A DNA stretch of 64,000 nucleotides from Neospora caninum Liverpool (taxonomy: Eukaryota; Apicomplexa; Conoidasida; Eucoccidiorida; Sarcocystidae): contig NC_018391.1 in assembly GCF_000208865.1 (NCBI RefSeq), positions 2,108,001 through 2,172,000 of the forward strand, written 5' to 3'. Positions within the stretch are counted from its first letter, which is position 1. Each line of letters begins with the position of its first letter. This document shows, piece by piece, positions 11,773-21,400 of this stretch. The notes beneath the pieces were generated by a model. That model was not told where the DNA came from. It saw only the letters and a list, made by a program, of their open reading frames with translations, and did no database searches. The position numbers and the translations under genes were made by a program.

Positions 11773-14700
11773 TCAACGCGAGGAGACATGATGGCCGCTG
11801 TCTCGGATTCGCGCCGCATTTAGGTGCTGCACTCGAGCGGAATCTCTCACGTCGCCTCGCCATCGGCCTTCCCCAGACGGGGACGCGACAGACACGCCCG
11901 CGTCGATCTCCATCTGAGGAGGCTGGACAACAAATCGCGTTCCCGGAGTCGATGCGTGCACAAGAAGCTGCGAGGAACCTCCCATCATCGCAGAAGGCGC
12001 TGCAGACACCAGGTGCTTGGCGGCGAAAGCCGGCGCTGGCCGTGACGCCGGCTCTCTCCCTGGAACCCCTCCGACCTCCCATTCTCGAAGCTCGGTCGCC
12101 GACCTCCCGTCTTGTGCGAGGTAGACGGCATTCGACGCGAGACACTGAGGCTCAAATGCGCGGCCCAGCACGCCCCGAGCCTTCTCGGTCTCCACTTCCC
12201 CAGCCTTCCAGAGCCCCGGCCCTGACGCCTGTCCGGCGATCTGCAGGCGTCGCTGGTAGGCGCCAACCAAAGTGGACAGACGATCGGCTTGGTGAGCGGG
12301 GACCGCAGGCGAAAAGTAGGCGGATCCCTCCGCGGGGCCGGACCCCGGAGTCGAGGTCGTGGACCGCATGCACCCCGAGATTCGAGAAAGCGACGCAGAA
12401 GCTGGAGAGGCGTAGCCTGCGAAGGCCGGCAACGCCGACGCTCTGAGGGGAGACACCCGGACGTGTGCATGCGGAAGCGCGGCGGCGCCGATGGCTGCCG
12501 AAGCGCGCGACTGGCCCACTTTCAGTGAGGCCCTATCTGCGTGGACGTGCACGGGACACGCAGCCGGGGCTTCAGGACTGGCTCCTCTTCCGACGTGCGA
12601 CGCAGATGCGGCAGTCGAGGGCGGCAGCGGGGGGGAAGCCGGGCTTGGCCGCAGCGTCGTGCGAGCTGGGACGCTCCCATAAGAGAGAACCGGCGACGAG
12701 GCCCGCGACACGACACCGGCCCTGCCTACGCTCAGGTATCCAGGCGCTGGACCCGCAGCGGTCAAGGCCAAACTGTCGGGAAGAGCCGATCCGACAATGT
12801 TCCTTTCCGCGTCTTGCCAATGGGTTCCCCCCTCCCTGGACGGTCCTGCGGGGTCGATGACGCGCGACGCCTCCACGACGGACCGCGTGGCGCCGGAGGC
12901 CTGGCCTCCCGTCCCCGCTCCCGGCAGGAACGAAGCCCCAGCATGCAACCGCGCCGCAGGAAGAGCCGCGGTTTTCTGCCGGGGCAGGCCTTCGAGGCGC
13001 GCCCCCGAAATCGCGGCGAGGGACGAAGGGCCATGGCCAGCTGGAAGCGGCTGCGTCATCGCCGCCGGGACGTTCTTCGCCGCAGAGCCGTTCAGACTGG
13101 GCGCAGACGCATGCGGAGCAAACGCTGGGGCTGTCGTTCGAGAGGGAAGCTCGTCGTGAGAGGCCGCAGAGACACTGGGGCTGGAGAGCCCGGCCGCAGC
13201 GGGTGAACGGCCTTCCTGCGCCTTTCGAAGTTCGCGTTCTCGCGACGCTGCTTCCTCCGCCTTCACGCGCATCGCTATCCTCTGGAGCGCCGCCCCCGCC
13301 ACGGTCTGCGCACCTGAGAGACTCCGTGAGAGGACTGCCTTCTCGCCCTGCGTGGGAGGTGTCTGACCTTGACTTGGCGCGACCTCGTCTTCGTGGGCGG
13401 GGGCCTCCGCGTCAGATGGACTGGACACGCCTTCCGATTCAAGCGATGGACGCTCCGTCGGCGCCTTCCGGGCCAGTCCCCTTCTGCCGACCTCCCCTTC
13501 CCGCCCGTTTCGGATGTACGGCTCCAACGTGAAGACTTCTTCGTGAAAGCCGTCTGACAACCCTCGAGGCTCCGACGTCGCACAACTGCTCGTCCTGGCC
13601 GATTCTTCGGCCTCGGCGTGTGTCTCTTCCTCCAGGGCCCGAGTCGCCTCGAGAAACGCCGTCAACTCGTCAGGCTCCGCACAGGAGTCTCCGGGCGAGG
13701 AGCTCTGAGAGACAAGGTTGGCCGAAAGGCCAGTGGCGTCCAGGCGCTCCGCAGACCGCGCGTGGGGCAAAGACCGAACGCCCGACCCAGATGGAAGGCG
13801 CCCCGGAGGCCGCATGCAAGGGTGGACGCCGATCTGGAGGTCGGAGAGCGGGCTAATGAGCCTGGGCAACGGGAAGAGACCAGAACTGCGTCCGCGGGCC
13901 TGAGGGCCTTCGCCAGACGGACTCCAAGGGGTCAGCTCGGGGCTGATCGGCGTCGGCTTGAATGCGTCGGAGCCCGGGAGTCCAGAGACCCCCGAGAAGA
14001 CCGGCAGGAAACGAGGCCCGAGAGGCGAAATCATGAGGCGCATCCTGGCCTCGTCTGGCGTCGCGTGTGTGTTCGTCCCTTCACTCGCTTTGGTGCCCCC
14101 GTTGCCTTTCCGCGTGGCAGCCTCCGACCGGCATTCTTCCTGCGCCTCTGGTGACGCGAGCTCTGTTTGGTATCGCACCTTCTCGGGAAGACGCCCGAGA
14201 GCTCCAGTTTCCTCTCGCTCTTCGCCGGAGGCTTCTGCCCCACCACGGGCGTCGGGCCCCACCTCTTTTGGCCCCGTTTCTCCGCGCTCGAGGCCCACAG
14301 ACGGGGCGAGACGCCCCTGCAGCTGGGCTGGTGAGCTCGCGCTGCCCGCACCCTTGCCGGCCTCGACGACGGACGTGGTTTTTCGCGGAGCAACAGTCAC
14401 CTCGGGCGCGACTGCCGCAGCAGCCCCTCCCTGCGAGCGCGCTAGAGCCTTCCCCGAAGTCGACTCCGAGTCACTTCTGGCCGCCCTGCGGATGCGCATC
14501 AACGCCCTCAGCCTCACGTGTCTCCCTGGCGTGCCTCGAAAAGTCGACTGACCCCGAGCGCCTTTCCGGGACTGTTTCAAGACTCGCTGTGCCTGTGGCC
14601 TGCAGGACAGCGAAGACGCGTCGCCAGCGAAGGGCCGAGCGGTCTTCGGCTCCGGACCGCTGCGTCGATCCACCGACACCGCGCGCTTCAGCCTCCGCGT

Positions 14701-17700
14701 CAAGCGGTGCTTCTGGCGAGTCAGGAGTGTCTGGATAGAGGCACGCAGGTTCCCCCCGCTGGCCGACTGCATGCATGCTTCGATGTCTCCGTCTCGCGAG
14801 ACCGGCGAGGCAGTTCGCGGGAGGGTGAACGAGAGCGAGCTCCTCGTGCTGGGGCAGCGCTCCAGCGCCGACGGGGACGCGCCACAGACAGGAGACAGCC
14901 CTGTGGGGCGCTTGGGGTGACCGCATCTCTTTCCTCTTCTCCGACGCAGAGACGCGCTCTGGCGGATCTGCCGTTTCGAGGCCGCATCGGCTGGGGCGGA
15001 GGAGAGGCTTGAAGGTCGACCCTCGTCCGAATTGGAGGTTTGGCCGTCGTTCTGGGTTGCTGGCCGTGACGCGCGAGGGGCGTTCTCCGGTCCCTTGCCT
15101 CGATTCGGAGACCTACGCCGTTGAACGTTCCCGGTGGGACTCGCGAGACGCTTGGCTGTCACCGAAGCGTCCTCAAAATCCTCAGAGGACGACTCCCCGA
15201 CTTCGGTCTCGACCTTGCGCCCGCAACGAGAGACCCGAGGACGGCGCGCAGCTCGAACGCGAGATCGGCTCTGAGACGACGACCCTGAGCGCCCGTTTGA
15301 GCTTTCTTCCTCATCCGTCCACGCTTGCTCGGTTGCTTCTCGACGGCCGACTCCGGACGTCGAGAGAGGCTCCGCGGAGTTTTTCCTCTCAGCCCCTTCG
15401 CCCTTTGGATCGCTCGGATCTTTTTCCGCCTTGTGGAGGCGGAGCGGCCCCGCCTGCCGAGCGCGGGTCCGCCTCGCGAGTTCGCTTCGTCTCTCACTCG
15501 CGGTTGCATGCGCCTTCGCGATCGCCTGGAGAGACGGAATTGCTTGCAGAGCTGCGGTCTTCAGCTCCAGCAGCATCTGTTTCTCCTCGCTGGAAATCCT
15601 CGAGAACGGCGCGCGCTGTTCACTCGCGGTCCTGCGCTCAGCTCTCCCCGGTCGGCGGGGCCCGACTCCCAAGCCGAGACGCGTCCCCGACAGCGAGGCT
15701 GCCAGGGAAGGAAAAAGCGCCGAGAACGAGTGTTCGCGGGGTAGCGACGCGCTCTTCCCCGCATCTGAGTCGCGCTGGCTGCTCGACGCCCCGACCAAAC
15801 CGCACGCAGAGAGACCAAGGGACAGTCGCTGAGACCGCAGCCGCTGCTGGTACGCAGACGGCGCCGGCGGCGTGGCAGAGACACCCAGGCACGAAGGCCC
15901 TGCCGACGCGGACGATGCAGAGGCCTCGTCACAAGTCGGGGACCCGGCGTCTTCCGGCAGAGATTTGCCTGTTTCCGTGCCGGCTCCTCGGCCAACCGCC
16001 CCTGTGGCGGTCCGAGCCGAGTCTCGCGCCTCTGGGCGATCTCCTTGGGCTTGGTCGCCCCTGGCCTTGGACGCGGAACGGCGGCCCGAGAGCGTGAGTT
16101 GCGCGCGGCACTCTTCGAGGGCCTTCCTCTGGACGAGACTTCGACTGCGCTCAAGGTCGAGGTTGCGCTTGACCATGTGGAGCTCGATTCGGAGCGCCTC
16201 TTTCTGTCTTTCGGCCTGCTCCAGCTCTTGCTTCGCCGACGCGTTCTGCTCCTCCAGTTCGGAGATTTTCTTCTTCAGAATCGCCATCGTGCGCGCGGCG
16301 CCCGCAGAGAGCCCCGGAATAGGCGGGAGCGGCGCGGACACCGCCCCCGCCTGCAGGGAAGAGAGATCGGACTCCTGGGGTGGAATCGAGGCGACTGGTT
16401 GCGCAGGCGACGGGGACTCGGCAGATCGGGGGGAGGGCGAAACGCGGCTGCGGCGCTGCCGGGACCGCAAAAGAATCCGCGCCGTTTTGAGCTCGTGCTG
16501 AAGCTTCTGAATCGTCGCGAGTCGCTCGGTCTCGGCTGCGCGCGCGGCCTCTTCCGCCTGCTTGGCGTGCTTGCGGAGTCGATGGCACTCGCTCTCCATT
16601 TGCTTGAACGCGGGGGACTCGAAGTCGCGAAGGAACGACGTCACTTTCCCTTTCTGTTCCTCGGCAGCCTTCAATGCAGCTCGGTAGCGCTGGATCTCGA
16701 CGTCGGCCTGTCTGTACACCTGGTCGACTTCCTTCTCGAGTTGCTGCATGCGTCGAGTCACGCTCACCCGCGCGCTCTGGGGAGGGACCGGGGCCTGCGC
16801 TCCGCCTTCGGGAACCGCCAGTTGGAACGCCACAGACACTTTGGGCCGCGACAGATCCATCCCAGTGCCGACAGCGCGGCTGAATCCGTCGTTGTAGAAA
16901 TCCATTTGCCACGGCGCCAGCGGCGCGAGTTTGCCTTCGGCTCTGCTTAAGGCCAACCAGACGGTGCCTTGGCCTTCGACGCCGCGGGAGAGCAGCGCCT
17001 TCAACGGCACGTTGACGTAGTAGGCGCAGCCGCCGCTTGTTTTGTCGTGCGCCGAGTCGGAGCTCCGCCTCGACGGCAGATCTGCCTCGTAGTCCGCGTC
17101 GGGCTTCGAGGCATCTGATCCAGGTGCGCCGAGGAGCGCCGCTCGCCCGAGGGAAGACAGTCCCGCGGAAGCATCCACGGGTTGGGAAGGCGAATAGTGT
17201 CTGGACGCGCCGCAAAAGACGACGATGCGAAGAAGAGTCACGAACGGGTGTTTTGTTTCCTTTTTGTCTTTCCTACTGGAGTTCGTCGCCGTCTTCCAAC
17301 TGCTCCGGCCACTCCCGCGCTCTGCGGCGTCGGCGGTCCTCGGTCCGTCTCTTTGTCCCCCTCTTTCTCGCTCCTTTCCACCCCCCTTTTCTTCGACGTG
17401 CCCGCGCTTGGGTGTGGACAGCGAAAACCCCCGAGGCAGAGGCAGCGAGACCGAATACGGGAAGTGAATCGACGACACCTCGAAGGTCTGCTGGGAGGGC
17501 AATGTACAGATGACCATGCGTTGGAAGTTCCCCTCCAACTGTGTGGGGAGATTCACGCGGAGATGAACCTGCGGGACGGGACGCTCTTCGGCGCTCTGCG
17601 CTGCGGCGCGGGAGAGTCGGGGAAACGCGTCCGCCGACTTTGGGGAATCTGTCTGGGCCCTCGCGTCGAAGTCGAGATGAGACGGGATGACAAGGCTGTC

Positions 17701-18444
17701 AAAAGTGCACTGCAAGGCCGCAGGCGCCGTCTCACACGTTTCCGGTTGTGTTGTCGGCGAGTTCAGCGAATCTGAAGAGGGAAGGGAGCGATATCGAACG
17801 AACGATGCCAGGGGGCTGTCCCCATCGAGACCAAAGCCGGGGTCTTCGCCCTCGTTTGGCGCGATGTGCAATTCAGGGGAAAGGAGGCCCGAGCGGGGCG
17901 AACTCGTTTTGCCCGACTCGGTCGCTTCTTGCTGCGCAAGGCGATGAAACGCAATGAAGAGAGAACCTTCCCCGTTTCGAGTCGATTTCCCCTCTGGCTC
18001 GAGGGCGGAATCTTCCCGGGATCCCCACTGGGTGGCCTCGTGTCCCTCCACGTCGTCGTGAGTAAGGAGGGGAGAAAATTCTGAGGCGGAAGCAGAGAGG
18101 AGCGAGGACGCGTCAGAGGGCGACGAAGGGAGAAACGCCTGCAACGCACCATCAGACGCCAAGGCGTGTGATCGCGCGTCTGTAATCGTGCAATCTTCCT
18201 CAGGCAGATGCCGATCAGCTGTAGAGACTCCCGACTTCGCGTCCGACTCAAACGCATGCAGGGAAGACGGGATGGAGGGGGAGCGGGAGGAGGAGGCGCA
18301 CGTCTGACGATCGCCGCTCGCGAACCGGAGATCCGAGTTCCCCGGCTTTGTCGGATACGCCGCGTTGCCCATGACAGACGAGGAGGGCGAAACTTGTGTC
18401 ACCTCGCTCGTGGAGGGCTGAGTGTCTTCTGTCGTTTCGTCCAT
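11773..18444 (-). CDS. very large C2-like/coiled-coil protein, hypothetical
   Basis: This is one uninterrupted frame of 2223 codons. The upstream in-frame start-like codon (18513) is TTG, so the first true ATG, at 18444-18442, is chosen. Residues about 270-545 contain alternating hydrophobic strands (for example VHLRVNLP, MVICTLP, FVTLLRIVVFCG, YYVNVPLKALL and VSVAFQLAV) laid out like an N-terminal C2 fold of the type found in centriolar and apical-complex proteins, interrupted by a polar Lys/Glu/Arg insert near 335-375. Two coiled coils follow, at about 563-680 (beginning MQQLEKEVDQVYRQ) and about 715-782 (LKKKISELEEQ). The remaining 1400 residues are disordered, rich in Ser, Ala, Gly, Arg and Pro, with basic patches. 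I do not recognise the family. A scaffold at the centrosome, apical complex or membrane cytoskeleton is inference. A gene this long without introns stands out against its neighbours. Confidence 0.85.
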   Translation of the reverse strand: MDETTEDTQPSTSEVTQVSPSSSVMGNAAYPTKPGNSDLRFASGDRQTCASSSRSPSIPSSLHAFESDAKSGVSTADRHLPEEDCTITDARSHALASDGALQAFLPSSPSDASSLLSASASEFSPLLTHDDVEGHEATQWGSREDSALEPEGKSTRNGEGSLFIAFHRLAQQEATESGKTSSPRSGLLSPELHIAPNEGEDPGFGLDGDSPLASFVRYRSLPSSDSLNSPTTQPETCETAPAALQCTFDSLVIPSHLDFDARAQTDSPKSADAFPRLSRAAAQSAEERPVPQVHLRVNLPTQLEGNFQRMVICTLPSQQTFEVSSIHFPYSVSLPLPRGFSLSTPKRGHVEEKGGGKERERGGQRDGPRTADAAERGSGRSSWKTATNSSRKDKKETKHPFVTLLRIVVFCGASRHYSPSQPVDASAGLSSLGRAALLGAPGSDASKPDADYEADLPSRRSSDSAHDKTSGGCAYYVNVPLKALLSRGVEGQGTVWLALSRAEGKLAPLAPWQMDFYNDGFSRAVGTGMDLSRPKVSVAFQLAVPEGGAQAPVPPQSARVSVTRRMQQLEKEVDQVYRQADVEIQRYRAALKAAEEQKGKVTSFLRDFESPAFKQMESECHRLRKHAKQAEEAARAAETERLATIQKLQHELKTARILLRSRQRRSRVSPSPRSAESPSPAQPVASIPPQESDLSSLQAGAVSAPLPPIPGLSAGAARTMAILKKKISELEEQNASAKQELEQAERQKEALRIELHMVKRNLDLERSRSLVQRKALEECRAQLTLSGRRSASKARGDQAQGDRPEARDSARTATGAVGRGAGTETGKSLPEDAGSPTCDEASASSASAGPSCLGVSATPPAPSAYQQRLRSQRLSLGLSACGLVGASSSQRDSDAGKSASLPREHSFSALFPSLAASLSGTRLGLGVGPRRPGRAERRTASEQRAPFSRISSEEKQMLLELKTAALQAIPSLQAIAKAHATASERRSELARRTRARQAGPLRLHKAEKDPSDPKGEGAERKNSAEPLSTSGVGRREATEQAWTDEEESSNGRSGSSSQSRSRVRAARRPRVSRCGRKVETEVGESSSEDFEDASVTAKRLASPTGNVQRRRSPNRGKGPENAPRASRPATQNDGQTSNSDEGRPSSLSSAPADAASKRQIRQSASLRRRRGKRCGHPKRPTGLSPVCGASPSALERCPSTRSSLSFTLPRTASPVSRDGDIEACMQSASGGNLRASIQTLLTRQKHRLTRRLKRAVSVDRRSGPEPKTARPFAGDASSLSCRPQAQRVLKQSRKGARGQSTFRGTPGRHVRLRALMRIRRAARSDSESTSGKALARSQGGAAAAVAPEVTVAPRKTTSVVEAGKGAGSASSPAQLQGRLAPSVGLERGETGPKEVGPDARGGAEASGEEREETGALGRLPEKVRYQTELASPEAQEECRSEAATRKGNGGTKASEGTNTHATPDEARMRLMISPLGPRFLPVFSGVSGLPGSDAFKPTPISPELTPWSPSGEGPQARGRSSGLFPLPRLISPLSDLQIGVHPCMRPPGRLPSGSGVRSLPHARSAERLDATGLSANLVSQSSSPGDSCAEPDELTAFLEATRALEEETHAEAEESARTSSCATSEPRGLSDGFHEEVFTLEPYIRNGREGEVGRRGLARKAPTERPSLESEGVSSPSDAEAPAHEDEVAPSQGQTPPTQGEKAVLSRSLSGAQTVAGAALQRIAMRVKAEEAASRERELRKAQEGRSPAAAGLSSPSVSAASHDELPSRTTAPAFAPHASAPSLNGSAAKNVPAAMTQPLPAGHGPSSLAAISGARLEGLPRQKTAALPAARLHAGASFLPGAGTGGQASGATRSVVEASRVIDPAGPSREGGTHWQDAERNIVGSALPDSLALTAAGPAPGYLSVGRAGVVSRASSPVLSYGSVPARTTLRPSPASPPLPPSTAASASHVGRGASPEAPAACPVHVHADRASLKVGQSRASAAIGAAALPHAHVRVSPLRASALPAFAGYASPASASLSRISGCMRSTTSTPGSGPAEGSAYFSPAVPAHQADRLSTLVGAYQRRLQIAGQASGPGLWKAGEVETEKARGVLGRAFEPQCLASNAVYLAQDGRSATELREWEVGGVPGREPASRPAPAFAAKHLVSAAPSAMMGGSSQLLVHASTPGTRFVVQPPQMEIDAGVSVASPSGEGRWRGDVRDSARVQHLNAARIRDSGHHVSSR

Positions 18445-21400
18445 GTTCCCGAGCTTTTCAAAGGCGGAAACACTCTCGCCAGTCGAGAAAAAACTTCTCT
18501 CGTCGACGTACAATAGCTAGACGTCGTTGCAAACACGACTGAGACAGACTCGAGAAGGAAAGCCCTCTGCAGCGGGCTCTAGAAAAGCCGGGATTTTTCA
18601 GAAGTAGGAACGGAAAGCGAGCGTGTCTCTGGGCTTTGAGCCCCGTCCAGTCGCGAACGAGGTAGACACGGCAGAAAAAGCTGTCGTCTACGGCACGGTG
18701 CGCGCGTTCCGGAGACCCAACCCAAGTCGTCTAACCTATCCACGTGTCTTCGAGGAAGTGGGGAAAAAACCTGGGACTTTCCGGAGACAAGACAACAGAG
18801 CTGGACCCCGTCAAGACACAGATGCGAGCTCTCAGCTCGGCGAGTTCCAGTGCCCCGAGAACCTCTTCCTCGCGCAGCACGGCTGCAAAACGGCCGAAAA
18901 AATCCTGCCTTGGAAAGAAAAAACCGAGAAACCGTTGGATGCTTCTGGCCTTCCCGTCCGACGCCCAAATACCCAGTCCGCGCGGGCAGCGCTTCGCGCG
19001 TCGTTCGCAGAGAAAGAAAAGACACTCCTTTGCTGCTGAGACTCGGGGAACGAGCAAACCGGGCTCTTCGGCGCCAGAAAGAGAGACACACGAGAAGGAA
19101 AGTTGTCGAAACGTGGGTTGCGTGAAAGCAAAAGGAAGCAGACTCAATGCTGGCTTTCTCAGAGAATGCCCGACTCGGCAAGTGAGGGTAATCGTCCGAG
19201 GGGGGGACGTCTTGTCTTGAAAAGCCCTGGCGTTCTTGGGCACTCCGCCACACACGAACTTTTGTCTGGAAAAATGAGGAGACCGGGAAAAAAGCCGAGA
19301 GTGTCGCTCCGTTCCAAAAGGTTTTTCCACGCAGTTGCAAGAGAGAGAAAACCCAGCACGAAAAAGACGTCAGCAGCGCTTGGCGTGGACGTGGCGATGC
19401 GCGGGAAGTTCTCTGATCTCTCAGCGCCACGCGAGGACCAAGAGGAGAGTCTAAGACAGGACGCGAAATCGCGGTGGGACGGCGCGCGCACGGGGAATGC
19501 GCGACTGCAGCGGAAGCCAAGGCGAAAAGAAAGAAGCGATGAGTTGTTTGAGGGAAAACGCGGAAAGGGCCAAGAAGAAACGCCACCCGCGAAAAAGAAT
19601 CGGGTCAATCCCAACTTTCGCGGGCGCGGTTCTGTGCCAACTCGCAGCAAAGACACTCTCGCCGGCGCAAGACCCCCCGTGCCACACGACACAGCCCGCC
19701 TTTTCCTGTTTGCTGGAGCGGTTTCTTTTCTCTGGAGGCTGACGCACGCGTTTCCCCTCTGTCAGAGAAGACATCGTGCTTCAGAGTCGGAGGACAGCAG
19801 GCGCCGCAAAAAGTTGCATTTTCTCTCGGCGGTCGAGAGCCCGAGAATCTCTCTCTGTGCGAGACCGAGCATTGCCAGTCAGGCAACGGCCTTGCTACAA
19901 ACTCTCACGATTCACCTCACTCGAAACGCTTGGGCATACAGATCTGTCTGTGCTCTAGAAAGGGGGGGAGAACACCACGCGACGAGAGAGTCCTCGAGAC
20001 GAAGCGCACTTTCTGTGTGGACCCACTCGCTGTCGACGGGGCGACACGGTCTCGAGTCTCGTTTTCCACGGGCGAGAACGAGACGAGTTTGTCTCCTGAA
20101 AAACCAGAGAAACACGCGAGTTTGTGTGCTCCAGGTCAGAACGATTCGAGACACTGGGCGAACAGGAAAAAACAGCCCGCCAGACGGAAAGGGTCAAACG
20201 CGATAGCGCGCGTACAAAGATTGTAGAGCAGGCAATGCAGAAAGCAAGACTCCTGGAAAAAGCACACTGCACACGACGCTTGGCTGCCCTATTCGGTTCC
20301 GCTCTTTCGTTCGTCCTGTCGGAGGAGTAGTACCTCTCTCGGATCGTTTTGTTCGTGTTACGACCAGCTGCAGCCGAAGTCCGTTCCGTACGGCGCAAAA
20401 GGCCAGCCCTTCACGGTCCTGGTAAACCAACGGAGACGGCAAAGGCCGCCTCCAGGCATTTGAGGGGTCGCCTCACATCGATGACGTTTGTTACGGGTTT
20501 GTGGGTGTGCTTACTCGTCTGTTTTCGCGCGCTGGAGGGTACAGCAATTGTCACATACGGCTTCCTCGCTGTGCCACATGTGTTTCTATGCTTAACGAAA
20601 GCGCTGTCTGCGGCGTACCCAATGAGAAATGGTAACTCGCTGTTGACTATCCTCCAGTAGAGGGTAAAACGGGGAATTGTTACGACAGAACAGAGACGGA
20701 AACGAAGGATACTTTATCTCGGTGGAAGTTCGACCGCGGTTCATATAAACGCTGGCTCCAGGTGAAGCTCGGGACGCGATGGTTGCGCTTGAACGGTAGA
20801 AACCCCCGACATGTTCGTTTACTTCACGCGAACAGGAAGACGGCAAGCAGAGTGCCTAGACACAGGCCTTTGAGGAAGCAACGGGAATCTGACTGGAGAA
20901 AACAATATTTTCGGTGGTACAAAAAGGCGTTGAGCCTGCATTCTCTAGCGGGTGGGACGTGAGAGAGTCTGACTGATTGTTCCGCGGGAAATGCAAGAGA
21001 AGGCCAGGTGTGTGTGTGTTGAAGTTCACACAAGCGGAGAAGAATCGAGGAGCCGACATTTCTGGAGCTCGATGGGGAGCGACCTGCGGCCATTGTAGTA
21101 CCTAGGATACTGAATGTGACTCCAGTTGTGAGATACACATACCAAGTTCTGTACGACTGCTGTACACCACCCAGACGAACGGATGCTCCTGGGAACTCCA
21201 GATATGCGTTCTGAGCATCTCGGTAAAAACGAGGGATCCTTCCTGCTTCTACTGGCAATACCAAAAACGGGGGGTTATGAGTTGCTTCGAAAGTTCTTCG
21301 AACTGCCTACTGGCTTTGTGGGTTGCAGCTGAGAACCGGATTTTGCATTTTCATGCTCGTGTAGGCGACGTGCTCTTGCCGCAGCATTGTGGTTTGAACA

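Noticed and set aside
17230..17440. Possible intron in the C2-like head of the large minus-strand gene
   Set aside because: The charged Lys/Glu/Arg segment stays in frame and lacks a pyrimidine tract with acceptor. Strand-like sequence on both sides reads through without loss, so it is kept as coding.
18579..19586. 335-codon minus-strand frame upstream of the large coiled-coil gene
   Set aside because: It is pyrimidine-driven (Phe/Ser/Leu/Arg rich), lies where the 5' leader of that gene is expected, and resembles nothing.
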